Below, piece by piece: positions 1 through 4,981 of a stretch of 5,074 nt of DNA. The first letter of the stretch is position 1. Each line of letters opens with the position of its first letter. Source of the DNA: an uncultured Ignavibacteriota bacterium (GTDB taxonomy: Bacteria > Bacteroidota > Ignavibacteria > Tepidaquicellales > Tepidaquicellaceae). The stretch spans positions 1 to 5,074 of the forward strand of contig CAIUQV010000433.1 in assembly GCA_903901375.1 (NCBI GenBank). Reading direction: 5' to 3'. A program made the translations under genes and the position numbers. Below the pieces are notes generated by a model, which saw only the letters and a program-made list of their open reading frames with translations, was not told the DNA's origin and ran no database searches.

Positions 1-582
1 AGGAATTTCTGTTTCAATAATAAGCAGTTCAGCGGAATTCTGTTTAAAGACACCATTGTCATAAATATGTGTGCTCACAAACCTTAAATCGTCACCCGAA
101 GAGCCGCCGACAATTTCAACCGAATCGAGCGATTTAGAAAGCAGGGCAATAATCTTATCTTCCTGAAGGGAGAGCCCGTCAATAATCAAAAGCCCGAGAT
201 ACTTAGCATTCTTCAGAGCAGGATTGTTTTTAACTTTTGCAAAATCATTAGCTATCTTCTTTGCTGACCCGGCATCAAAATCATTAACATTATTGATAAA
301 GAACTTATGGAACCTCATTTTATCGGATGAAATACCGGCAGCGACAATACTGTTCTTTGTATAACCTTCCGAAGAAATTTCGCCTGAAGTGGTACAGCAG
401 AGAACACGTTCGCCGAACAGGTTTTTAATTTCATTTCCGAGAAGGTTCAGGTCATAATTAGAAGAGCAGAACAAAAGACTGTACTGATTAACATCCATAA
501 AAATATCTTTATGGATTTCAGCAATAGCATCAGCCGGATTCTGATTGAAAGAAATACTTTTCTTAACTAAAATATTATCCAT
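1..582 (-). CDS. FIST-domain sensory protein, N-terminal 194 codons (runs off left edge)
   Basis: An uninterrupted frame runs from ATG at 582 to the left edge, so the C-terminus lies outside the window. The translation has FIST N-domain hallmarks in the right order: a Cys-Cys-Thr-Thr-Ser-Gly-Glu-Ile-Ser block (about residues 62-70), an Ile-Asp-Gly-Leu-Ser block (134-138), the IVGGSSGDDLRF block (157-168), then T171 and YDNG (174-177). FIST domains are predicted ligand-sensing modules, usually a FIST_N plus FIST_C pair, alone or fused to signalling output domains. Any output domain here is outside the window. There is no signal peptide or membrane segment, so it is probably cytoplasmic. The start is supported by the promoter at 616-644 about 33 bases upstream, although no clear Shine-Dalgarno sequence precedes the ATG. 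It looks less AT-rich than the genes to its right. The family call is strong; the ligand is unknown. Confidence 0.85.
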   Translation of the reverse strand, partial: MDNILVKKSISFNQNPADAIAEIHKDIFMDVNQYSLLFCSSNYDLNLLGNEIKNLFGERVLCCTTSGEISSEGYTKNSIVAAGISSDKMRFHKFFINNVNDFDAGSAKKIANDFAKVKNNPALKNAKYLGLLIIDGLSLQEDKIIALLSKSLDSVEIVGGSSGDDLRFVSTHIYDNGVFKQNSAELLIIETEIP

Positions 583-615
583 AACGGGCAACAGTTTTTG
601 ATGAGCAATTAATTA

Positions 616-644
616 ATTATAAAACAAAATAACGGTTTTTTCAA
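616..644 (-). promoter_or_regulatory. Sigma70-type promoter of the FIST gene
   Basis: On the minus strand TTGAAA (644-639) is followed after exactly 17 bases by TATAAT (621-616), a perfect -10 and a 5/6 -35. Transcription would start near 609, giving a leader of about 26 bases before the FIST ATG at 582. A small GGCAG/CTGCC hairpin (660-673) lies just upstream of the -35. Position and spacing fit well, but the region is AT-rich and nothing here proves activity. Confidence 0.5.
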
Positions 645-700
645 GTATATAATTTGTAAGGCAGTAAGCTGCCGCGACGATAAAATCCACTTAAAGAGAG

Positions 701-811
701 ATGATAAATCCGCGTATTTTGCTATTAATCGAATTACACAAATGGATAAGTGCAAATCCTGATAATCAGGAATTAAGAAAAAGGAAACCAAAGAACAGAA
801 CGCGATATTAA
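701..811 (+). CDS. Possible 36-residue small protein
   Basis: A short plus-strand frame runs from ATG at 701 to TAA at 809-811. It is preceded by a purine-rich AAAGAGAG directly next to the start, which is too close for a normal ribosome site. The peptide has a hydrophobic N-terminal half (ILLLIELHKWI) and a strongly basic tail (ELRKRKPKNRTRY), so it is more protein-like than most frames in this gap. It is the only plus-strand gene candidate in the window and would diverge from the FIST gene. I recognise no family. A frame this short is easily produced by chance. Confidence 0.2.
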   Translation: MINPRILLLIELHKWISANPDNQELRKRKPKNRTRY

Positions 812-980
812 ATATTCACGTTTAAAATTTAATTAAAGTAAGAAAAGCAGGAAAATATCCCTAAAACCTGTTCTTTAAGGAATTACGTATAAGGATATAG
901 ATTTAATATTGAGGGAATATGCATTTAATATGGTTTACATATGGAATCAACGGGTGGAAGATAGGAGAATGACGGGCGGA

Positions 981-1035
981 TAGTGCGTTTTTAGTGTATC
1001 AGTAGTGTATTTGCAGTGTATCTATAGTGTATGAT
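981..1035. repeat. Five phased 11-bp direct repeats, core TAGTGTAT
   Basis: Five copies of an 8-base core start at exactly 11-base steps: TAGTGCGT (981), TAGTGTAT (992), TAGTGTAT (1003), CAGTGTAT (1014) and TAGTGTAT (1025). The three bases after each core vary (TTT, CAG, TTG, CTA, GAT). A period of 11 is not a multiple of three, which argues against a coding repeat. It is close to one DNA turn, so the boxes would face the same side of the helix, as in operator or iteron arrays. The same word reappears at 1094-1138 on both strands. Read from the minus strand the unit is ATACACTA. Confidence 0.75.
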
Positions 1036-1093
1036 GGGGCTTTTTGTTGTTATTTCATATAATTAAGTCATTTTAAGAGAAAAACAACATAAG

Positions 1094-1135
1094 TATAGTG
1101 TTTAAATGATGTATTTGAATACACCTTACACTATA
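1094..1135. repeat. Nested inverted repeat using the TATAGTGT word
   Basis: The outer arms TATAGTGT (1094-1101) and ACACTATA (1128-1135) are perfect complements. Inside them TGTATT (1110-1115) and AATACA (1118-1123) form a second perfect pair around a 2-base loop. On the minus strand the right half also reads as three GTGTA words at 7-base steps (1138 down to 1119). The element begins where a transcript from the promoter at 1142-1170 would start. It could be an operator for a dimeric repressor or the 5' hairpin of an RNA. Confidence 0.6.
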
Positions 1136-1141
1136 CACATA

Positions 1142-1170
1142 AATATACTAAATATTTTATTGAATGTCAA
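1142..1170 (-). promoter_or_regulatory. Near-consensus minus-strand promoter (TTGACA-17-TATATT)
   Basis: On the minus strand a perfect -35 TTGACA (1170-1165) is followed after 17 bases by TATATT (1147-1142), a 5/6 match to the -10. The expected start is near 1135, the edge of the inverted repeat 1094-1135. No ORF of useful length follows. The transcript would run through the ATACACTA repeats (1035-981) towards the FIST gene. It could be a distal FIST promoter, the promoter of a non-coding RNA, or a chance match in AT-rich DNA, although a perfect -35 at ideal spacing makes chance less likely. Confidence 0.45.
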
Positions 1171-1214
1171 GAGGCTTTCATTTTAAACTTCAATCTCTTT
1201 TAGGGTTTTAAAAT

Positions 1215-1237
1215 AGCTTGATAACAAAATCAAAGCT
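1215..1237 (-). terminator. Weak hairpin overlapping the glycosyltransferase stop
   Basis: AGCTTGAT (1215-1222) and ATCAAAGCT (1229-1237) pair with a single bulged base around a 6-base loop. The glycosyltransferase TGA stop (1230-1232) lies inside the right arm. On the minus strand only a short ATTTT tract follows, so this is at best a weak intrinsic terminator. Confidence 0.25.
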
Positions 1238-2678
1238 TCACAATAAAGTATTTTTCATTGTTTATAATATTCTCGTTGTTTTTCAATATTATATCAAGTT
1301 TATCGGGGCAATCTTTAAAATCTGGTTTTTCTCCTATTATATAATCAGCGCCTTCGGATTTAATTTTTTCTAAATATTCTTTACTTATTATACCGGTAAA
1401 AGCCGTCCAACCCTTTCTTTCGGAAAGATACAAATATACGGGGTTTCCATTTGAGACTGTAACTATTAAATCGTTTTTAGGGATTGTATTTCTTACTTCG
1501 CTTGATAACTTATATATTGGTGAATCGGAGTTTTCACTTTTCATAAAGTTAGCCATTCTAAGAAAAGACAATACGGGAATCAAAATAAGTGCCAATGTAA
1601 CAACTGATAGAGCAAGTTTATTGCTCAAAAATCTAACTTTATATTCTTTAAAGCTTATATATTTCGAAAACACCTTTGCAATAAAAACAGATGCGGGAAT
1701 ATTAAACGGTAACTGATAGTACTCCTGTGCTTGATGAGCCTGTGGTGCAATAAGTATAAAAATAATGACTGAAACCAAATAATAATCGAAAAGCATTTCA
1801 TAACTATACTCTCTTTTGATAAACAATCCCCAGACAAAAATTACAAATCCGGCATAAGTTAAATGTCTTTCCCCGATTGTTCTAATAAATATGTCATTGT
1901 AGAAATTTGGTTTTAATAGTATTCCAATCATACCCCATTTATCTTCGCCTACGTTCCAGATGCTGAAAGAAAGGCCCGTTTGCTTTAAGAGTTGATGCGC
2001 GTGATAATACCACAAAAAGACAAACGCAAATACAATAATAACCATAACTATAATCTTCCATTGAATAAACATTTTCCACCTGAATTTATTAAAAGCAAGA
2101 AAGGCAAGCGGTAATCCAATGTACAATGTTGGAAGTTTAATAAGACATGCAAGCGAAACAAAAACGATTGCGAATAAATAATGTATGAGTTTATCTTCTT
2201 CAATCCATCTCAGGAAAAAATATATTCCAAATATTGAGCACATCAGCATTGAAGATTCTGGCATAAAAACTCTCGTGAAATATATATTTAAGGGTAGTAT
2301 TGAAAATATAAACGCAGCCCATAGAGCTGTTCTTTCGGAAATCGTTTTTCTTACTATTAAGTACAATCCAAACACTGAAAACACTGAAAATATCACCGAA
2401 ATGATTCTTCCAAAATAGTCATAAACCCCAAAGATATTATAAATGGTTGAAATAAAATAAGGATAGATATGAAATTCAGATTCCACATATCCCTGGGTTG
2501 TCCCTCTCCAATCTATTTGAGGATAAAGAATATTATTTCCCGAATCATAGAAATTTCTTGCAATTGCAGCCGTATCCGCCTGACGCCACGAATGCCAGCC
2601 CCCAACGGGTGACAGTATATGATACAATCTCACAATTACTGTGACGAATAAAATTATAATTATAATTTTTTTGTTCAT
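1230..2678 (-). CDS. Family 39/83-type (ArnT/PMT-like) membrane glycosyltransferase
   Basis: This 482-residue integral membrane protein has an N-terminal membrane segment (about 4-22) and a large first extracytoplasmic loop carrying GWHSWRQADTAAIARNF (27-43), a motif typical of bacterial family 39-like GT-C enzymes. D35 is the likely catalytic or metal-binding acid. ESEFHIYPY (66-74), RVFMPESS (136-143) and AHQAQEYYQLP (314-324) are further likely active-site loops. About ten hydrophobic segments follow to about residue 373, then a soluble tail (375-482). GT-C enzymes move a sugar from a polyprenyl-phosphate donor to lipid or protein on the outer face of the inner membrane; the substrate here cannot be read. 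The ATG at 2678 fits, since the first membrane segment follows directly. No Shine-Dalgarno sequence is visible, and a strong stem-loop ends 12 bases upstream. The gene is complete and has normal family length. It follows the T9SS cargo gene by 53 bases. Confidence 0.85.
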   Translation of the reverse strand: MNKKIIIIILFVTVIVRLYHILSPVGGWHSWRQADTAAIARNFYDSGNNILYPQIDWRGTTQGYVESEFHIYPYFISTIYNIFGVYDYFGRIISVIFSVFSVFGLYLIVRKTISERTALWAAFIFSILPLNIYFTRVFMPESSMLMCSIFGIYFFLRWIEEDKLIHYLFAIVFVSLACLIKLPTLYIGLPLAFLAFNKFRWKMFIQWKIIVMVIIVFAFVFLWYYHAHQLLKQTGLSFSIWNVGEDKWGMIGILLKPNFYNDIFIRTIGERHLTYAGFVIFVWGLFIKREYSYEMLFDYYLVSVIIFILIAPQAHQAQEYYQLPFNIPASVFIAKVFSKYISFKEYKVRFLSNKLALSVVTLALILIPVLSFLRMANFMKSENSDSPIYKLSSEVRNTIPKNDLIVTVSNGNPVYLYLSERKGWTAFTGIISKEYLEKIKSEGADYIIGEKPDFKDCPDKLDIILKNNENIINNEKYFIVKL

Positions 2679-2690
2679 ACTATTGAAAGA

Positions 2691-2715
2691 TGAGAGTGGG
2701 GATTACCCACTCTCA
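2691..2715 (-). terminator. Perfect 10-bp stem-loop between cargo gene and glycosyltransferase
   Basis: TGAGAGTGGG (2691-2700) and CCCACTCTCA (2706-2715) pair perfectly around a 5-base loop. It starts 16 bases after the stop of the T9SS protein and is the strongest short hairpin in the window. On the minus strand the tail is only TCTTTC, a weak U-tract, so termination may be partial. It ends 12 bases before the glycosyltransferase ATG, so in a read-through transcript it could also limit ribosome access. Confidence 0.6.
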
Positions 2716-2731
2716 AATAAATTTTAAATTA

Positions 2732-3499
2732 TTATTTATTAATTATCAATTTACGTGTTAAAACCGAACTCCCAGATATCACTTTTAAGAAGTAATTTCC
2801 ACTAGATAGTATATTGTTGTTATTATCTGTACCATCCCATACAAAAGTATGAATTCCTTTTGAGAGAACTGAATTATTTAATAATTTAATTTCTTTACCC
2901 AAAACATTGTAGATAATTATTTTTACATTTTCATCTTTTACCAAATTAACTGATAATTTTGTTTGCATATTAAAAGGATTTGGTGAAACCGATAAAATCT
3001 CTTGAGTTTTTGAAGAAACAACATCTTCAACGGTTGCATTATTTACGTAAAATAAATTTGATAGCCCATTATTTGGATTAATACATAGTAAATTTTCTCT
3101 GTTATTATTTGAACCATAATCACCCGATATATATTTGTCGCTACCACTTATAGGCCACCCACAGATTGTTCCATTTCCATAATTACAAAATAGGTCGGGC
3201 CAATATTGACTGTTTAAATCAAACTTTTTAATAGTACACCACAGGTTGCTTGAATTAACAAACATTATCTCTTCCCGATTATCTTTATCAAAATCATGTA
3301 TAACAAATTTTGTGTTGTATAAATTAGTCCACCCTCCTAAACCGACATTTGGATTACAATTATTGAACCAAATACAAGTTAAGTTGCCATTTATAAGCTT
3401 AAAAACAGAAGCACAATTAGAACTTGAATTGGCAATAATAAGCTCTGCCTTGTTATCTCCATCTATATCACCTGATAGATAAATATCGTTGCTTCTCAT
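2732..3499 (-). CDS. C-terminal part of T9SS protein: three repeats plus type A sorting domain
   Basis: This 255-residue frame begins at ATG 3499 inside a repeat and has no signal peptide, so that ATG is probably not a true start. Residues 1-153 contain the rest of repeat four and repeats five and six. Two Ca-loop-like stretches, DIDGDNKAE (11-19) and DFDKDNREE (69-77), resemble FG-GAP/VCBS propeller loops. Residues 168-255 are a T9SS type A sorting domain: SVSPNPFN (170-177), the IIIYNVLGKEI strand (194-204), VWDGTDNNNN with SGNYFLKV (220-240), and the basic C-terminus RKLIINK. This domain directs outer-membrane passage by the Por system and is normally removed or anchored at the surface. 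It overlaps the upstream frame by four bases, giving an ATGA-type junction that looks like translational coupling but is better explained by the frameshift. A strong stem-loop follows the stop. Confidence 0.8.
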   Translation of the reverse strand: MRSNDIYLSGDIDGDNKAELIIANSSSNCASVFKLINGNLTCIWFNNCNPNVGLGGWTNLYNTKFVIHDFDKDNREEIMFVNSSNLWCTIKKFDLNSQYWPDLFCNYGNGTICGWPISGSDKYISGDYGSNNNRENLLCINPNNGLSNLFYVNNATVEDVVSSKTQEILSVSPNPFNMQTKLSVNLVKDENVKIIIYNVLGKEIKLLNNSVLSKGIHTFVWDGTDNNNNILSSGNYFLKVISGSSVLTRKLIINK

Positions 3500-4158
3500 A
3501 ACCCACCCTGATATGCTGCCACTTCCTGCGTTTGAATATATGCTAACAAAATTCCGCCATAATATTTAGAAATTGAAATCCAGCCTGTCCTTGTATTTAG
3601 ACATAATAATTCATTGAAGTTATTTCCATATTCAAAATTTCCACTTAAATATCTATCATCATCACTAATCAACCATCCGTTTATCCAACCAGTTGCATTA
3701 TTCCCCCAAATTGGATCCCATGACGGATAAGCCCATTCCGTTCTATAAACCATCATTTGAGAATGCCTTGTTCTATTATTTATGGCTAACAAATTATGTG
3801 TACCCCTTGAACTATCAAATATTGTAACATATTTATCATCACTATTTATAGACCAATTTCCAATAACATTATTACCTCCATTATTCCAAGCACTACGGAA
3901 ATATCCCGAAGTAGAATATCTGCATATCATAGCCCAACCATTGGAACTATTAATATTTAGAAGATTAATTTTTTTCTTGTCAGTACTACCATAAACGAAA
4001 TTTGCTCCTAAATGTATATCGTTACTTGTCAAATGCCATGCACCTAACCAAGGAATATTTGAATTATTATTCCATTCAGAAACAAACATTTGAGCATTAC
4101 ATATATTTGAGATTATTTCAAATATAATAACTGATAAAACTAATATAATATTTTTCAT
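3496..4158 (-). CDS. N-terminal part of T9SS protein: signal peptide and three repeats
   Basis: This frame encodes 220 residues from ATG 4158. Residues 1-22 form a Sec signal peptide: MKN, a hydrophobic core ILVLSVIIFEII, and a likely cut after CNA before Gln23. The cysteine there is not in a normal lipobox. Three repeats follow, each with W (41, 102, 162), then an S-D-D/N-D-x-Y/H-L strand, then x-L-L-x-x-N and an aromatic stretch. The N-terminal SEWNNNSNIPW resembles the end of a repeat unit, as in a propeller whose last blade is closed by the N-terminus. Residues after about 202 (ILLAYIQTQEVAAYQGGL) do not match the repeat and are out-of-frame read-through to a TGA, so the true protein continues in the frame of 2732-3499. 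No Shine-Dalgarno sequence is visible. The partner or substrate is unknown; such proteins are usually surface binding or adhesion modules. Confidence 0.75.
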   Translation of the reverse strand: MKNIILVLSVIIFEIISNICNAQMFVSEWNNNSNIPWLGAWHLTSNDIHLGANFVYGSTDKKKINLLNINSSNGWAMICRYSTSGYFRSAWNNGGNNVIGNWSINSDDKYVTIFDSSRGTHNLLAINNRTRHSQMMVYRTEWAYPSWDPIWGNNATGWINGWLISDDDRYLSGNFEYGNNFNELLCLNTRTGWISISKYYGGILLAYIQTQEVAAYQGGL

Positions 4159-4347
4159 TTTAATAAATTTAATTTTGAAAATTGTAAAACAAACTCCGAC
4201 TTACTGTGTAACGATTATTGGATACATTCAACATATAATTATTCATCTTAATCAGTGAGTTATTCTCCTTCGCTAAAGGCGATTGCTTTGAATGATTTAA
4301 AATATATGAATTTGTAATTCCAATCCCTCTTTAGTCTTACGTCAGTC

Positions 4348-4376
4348 ATTATGTACGTCATTTAAAGTTTATTCAA
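4348..4376 (-). promoter_or_regulatory. Possible promoter for the T9SS protein
   Basis: On the minus strand TTGAAT (4376-4371) and CATAAT (4353-4348) are separated by 17 bases. Two TACGTCA direct repeats (4338-4344 and 4354-4360) flank the -10, where a regulator could bind. The leader to the ATG at 4158 would be about 180 bases and contains a small TCGC/GCGA hairpin. The match is moderate in very AT-rich DNA, so confidence is low. Confidence 0.25.
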
Positions 4377-4468
4377 ATTCCATTAACTTCATCTACAAAG
4401 GGCTGACACATCATAAATTAAATAATTTTACTATTATATTATTTGAATCTTTCCGTCCTTGGTTCGAT

Positions 4469-4590
4469 TCATACAGATTGTGCCAGCTCCTTTTTAAAAT
4501 TATTATTGTTGTGTTTGAACTCCTTATAATCTTTTACACTCTTCTGAAAACGTTAAGACTTTACTTCTTTCTTTGTGGTCCTTTTGGCAT
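4469..4590 (-). pseudogene. Possible decayed small basic protein gene
   Basis: On the minus strand an AAAGGAG Shine-Dalgarno-like word lies 7 bases before ATG 4590. The frame gives MPKGPQRKK and then stops. Sliding by one base gives KVLTFSEECKRL, and a second one-base slide gives KEFKHNNNNFKKELAQSV and a TGA at 4471-4469. Removing two single T residues would join these into a basic, helix-prone protein of about 39 residues. The three pieces look protein-like and use ordinary codons, but two assumed indels in 120 bases is a weak basis. I recognise no family. Confidence 0.2.
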
Positions 4591-4807
4591 ATTCCACTCC
4601 TTTTGGTTTTAATTTAAGTTGATTGATAAGTTTATTTATAAGTTTATTGAAGAAATATATTAATAATATTTGTTCCAGGCTTAAAAAAGTTGATATATAG
4701 GTATTTTGATACCTGAAGTAAGGAAAATACAGGAAAAAATAATGGGAGACGGGAATTATTCCATTCCTGTTTGAGTACATTATAATAATGATTTTGTCTA
4801 TTAACAT
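4553..4807 (-). CDS. Doubtful 84-residue ORF
   Basis: The frame runs from ATG 4807 to the stop at 4553. A possible promoter at 4857-4885 would give a leader of about 43 bases. The N-terminal two thirds are rich in Ile, Tyr and Phe without clear membrane-protein order. A tandem NKLI-NKLI-NQLK stretch comes directly from the 12-bp DNA duplication at 4626-4649. The tail is basic (YAKRTTKKEVKS). It overlaps the possible decayed gene at 4469-4590 in another frame, and at most one of the two can be real. The amino-acid make-up is what AT-rich non-coding DNA would give, so it is probably not a gene. Confidence 0.18.
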   Translation of the reverse strand: MLIDKIIIIMYSNRNGIIPVSHYFFLYFPYFRYQNTYISTFLSLEQILLIYFFNKLINKLINQLKLKPKGVEYAKRTTKKEVKS

Positions 4808-4856
4808 ATATATTTCATCTTAAGGATAATTACAATATTGCTGTTTTTGTTTTCTA

Positions 4857-4885
4857 TATATAAAATGTTCATAACTGTATTTCAA
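4857..4885 (-). promoter_or_regulatory. Possible minus-strand promoter after the large inverted repeat
   Basis: TTGAAA (4885-4880) is followed after 17 bases by TATATA (4862-4857) on the minus strand. It sits just downstream of the inverted repeat that probably ends the edge gene, a logical place for a new transcription start. The surrounding DNA is almost all A and T, so chance matches are likely. Confidence 0.25.
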
Positions 4886-4899
4886 ATTTTTAAAACGTA

Positions 4900-4979
4900 T
4901 AATTTGTGCTATGAAATAAGAAATGTTCTGTTTTCCGAAAACGGAGAACAGAAATTTCATACGAGCAAAGCACAAATTA
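4900..4979 (-). terminator. Large interrupted inverted repeat, probable terminator of the right-edge gene
   Basis: Three nested arm pairs match: TAATTTGTGC (4900-4909) with GCACAAATTA (4970-4979); TATGAAAT (4910-4917) with ATTTCATA (4954-4961); and CTGTTTTCCG (4928-4937) with CGGAGAACAG (4942-4951), one G-T wobble, around an AAAA loop. Unpaired insertions of 10 and 8 bases interrupt the arms, plus 2 bases opposite the larger one. The element begins two bases after the stop of the edge gene. On the minus strand the inner hairpin is followed by T-rich AACATTTCTTATTTC. An 80-base element with 10-bp perfect ends could also be a small palindromic mobile repeat. Confidence 0.55.
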
Positions 4980-4981
4980 CT

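Larger units (their letters stand above)
583..1229. other. Gene-poor regulatory stretch between FIST gene and glycosyltransferase
   Basis: These 647 bases lie upstream of the FIST gene and downstream of the glycosyltransferase stop. No convincing gene is seen apart from the weak 36-codon frame at 701-811. The stretch holds the FIST promoter (616-644), a loose inverted repeat (840-851 with 867-875), phased 11-bp repeats (981-1035), a nested inverted repeat (1094-1135) and a minus-strand promoter (1142-1170). The related words ACGGGTGGA (950-958) and ACGGGCGGA (972-980) are 22 bases apart, twice the 11-bp repeat step. Confidence 0.6.
2732..4158 (-). pseudogene. Secreted six-repeat beta-propeller-like T9SS protein, interrupted by one frameshift
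   Basis: Two overlapping minus-strand frames (3496-4158 and 2732-3499) are best read as one gene. Adding one base at the AAAA run 3548-3551 joins them into 475 codons plus stop. The joined reading runs YYGGIFVSIYSNAG...SGWV and lines up with the neighbouring repeats. The repeats show conserved tryptophans at joined positions 41, 102, 162, 219, 277 and 335, a D-x-Y-L-S-G strand and an E-L-L-x-x-N strand. The shift falls between repeats three and four, so the second frame alone lacks a signal peptide and the first lacks the sorting domain. If the shift is real, the protein cannot be exported and anchored normally. It may instead be a base-calling or assembly error. The site A-ATT-TTG is not a canonical -1 slippery heptamer, so programmed frameshifting is less likely. 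Confidence 0.75.
4159..4981. other. AT-rich gene-poor stretch upstream of the T9SS gene
   Basis: These 823 bases contain no confident gene. They hold two possible minus-strand promoters (4348-4376 and 4857-4885), the paired TACGTCA words, a doubtful 84-codon frame (4553-4807), a possible decayed small gene (4469-4590), a 12-bp tandem duplication of ATAAGTTTATT(T/G) at 4626-4649, and the large inverted repeat at 4900-4979. Many stops interrupt all frames on both strands. I see no tRNA, insertion sequence ends or CRISPR-like array. Confidence 0.55.

Noticed and set aside
609..791. A 60-codon minus-strand frame ending just before the FIST gene
   Set aside because: It covers the good FIST promoter, has no family features or ribosome site, and its composition is that of AT-rich non-coding DNA.
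2185..2418. A 77-codon plus-strand frame opposite the glycosyltransferase
   Set aside because: It is antisense to a well-supported membrane protein with conserved motifs; its make-up mirrors that gene.
3496..3499. The ATGA overlap between the two halves of the T9SS gene, read as translational coupling
   Set aside because: The ATG falls inside a repeat unit whose preceding residues continue in the same frame upstream, so a frameshift explains it better.
3246..3994. Two plus-strand frames (3246-3482 and 3782-3994) opposite the T9SS protein
   Set aside because: Both are shadows of the repeat-coding strand, with no ribosome site or domain of their own.
4461..4472. GGTTCGATTC, which resembles a tRNA T-loop
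   Set aside because: The bases on either side (CTTGG and CATAC) cannot form the T-stem, and no acceptor or anticodon arm is nearby.
648..4907. The shared 10-mer TATAATTTGT at 648-657 and 4898-4907, near both ends of the AT-rich segment
   Set aside because: A 10-base AT-rich word is expected by chance at this length and composition, and no longer flanking match supports an insertion duplication.
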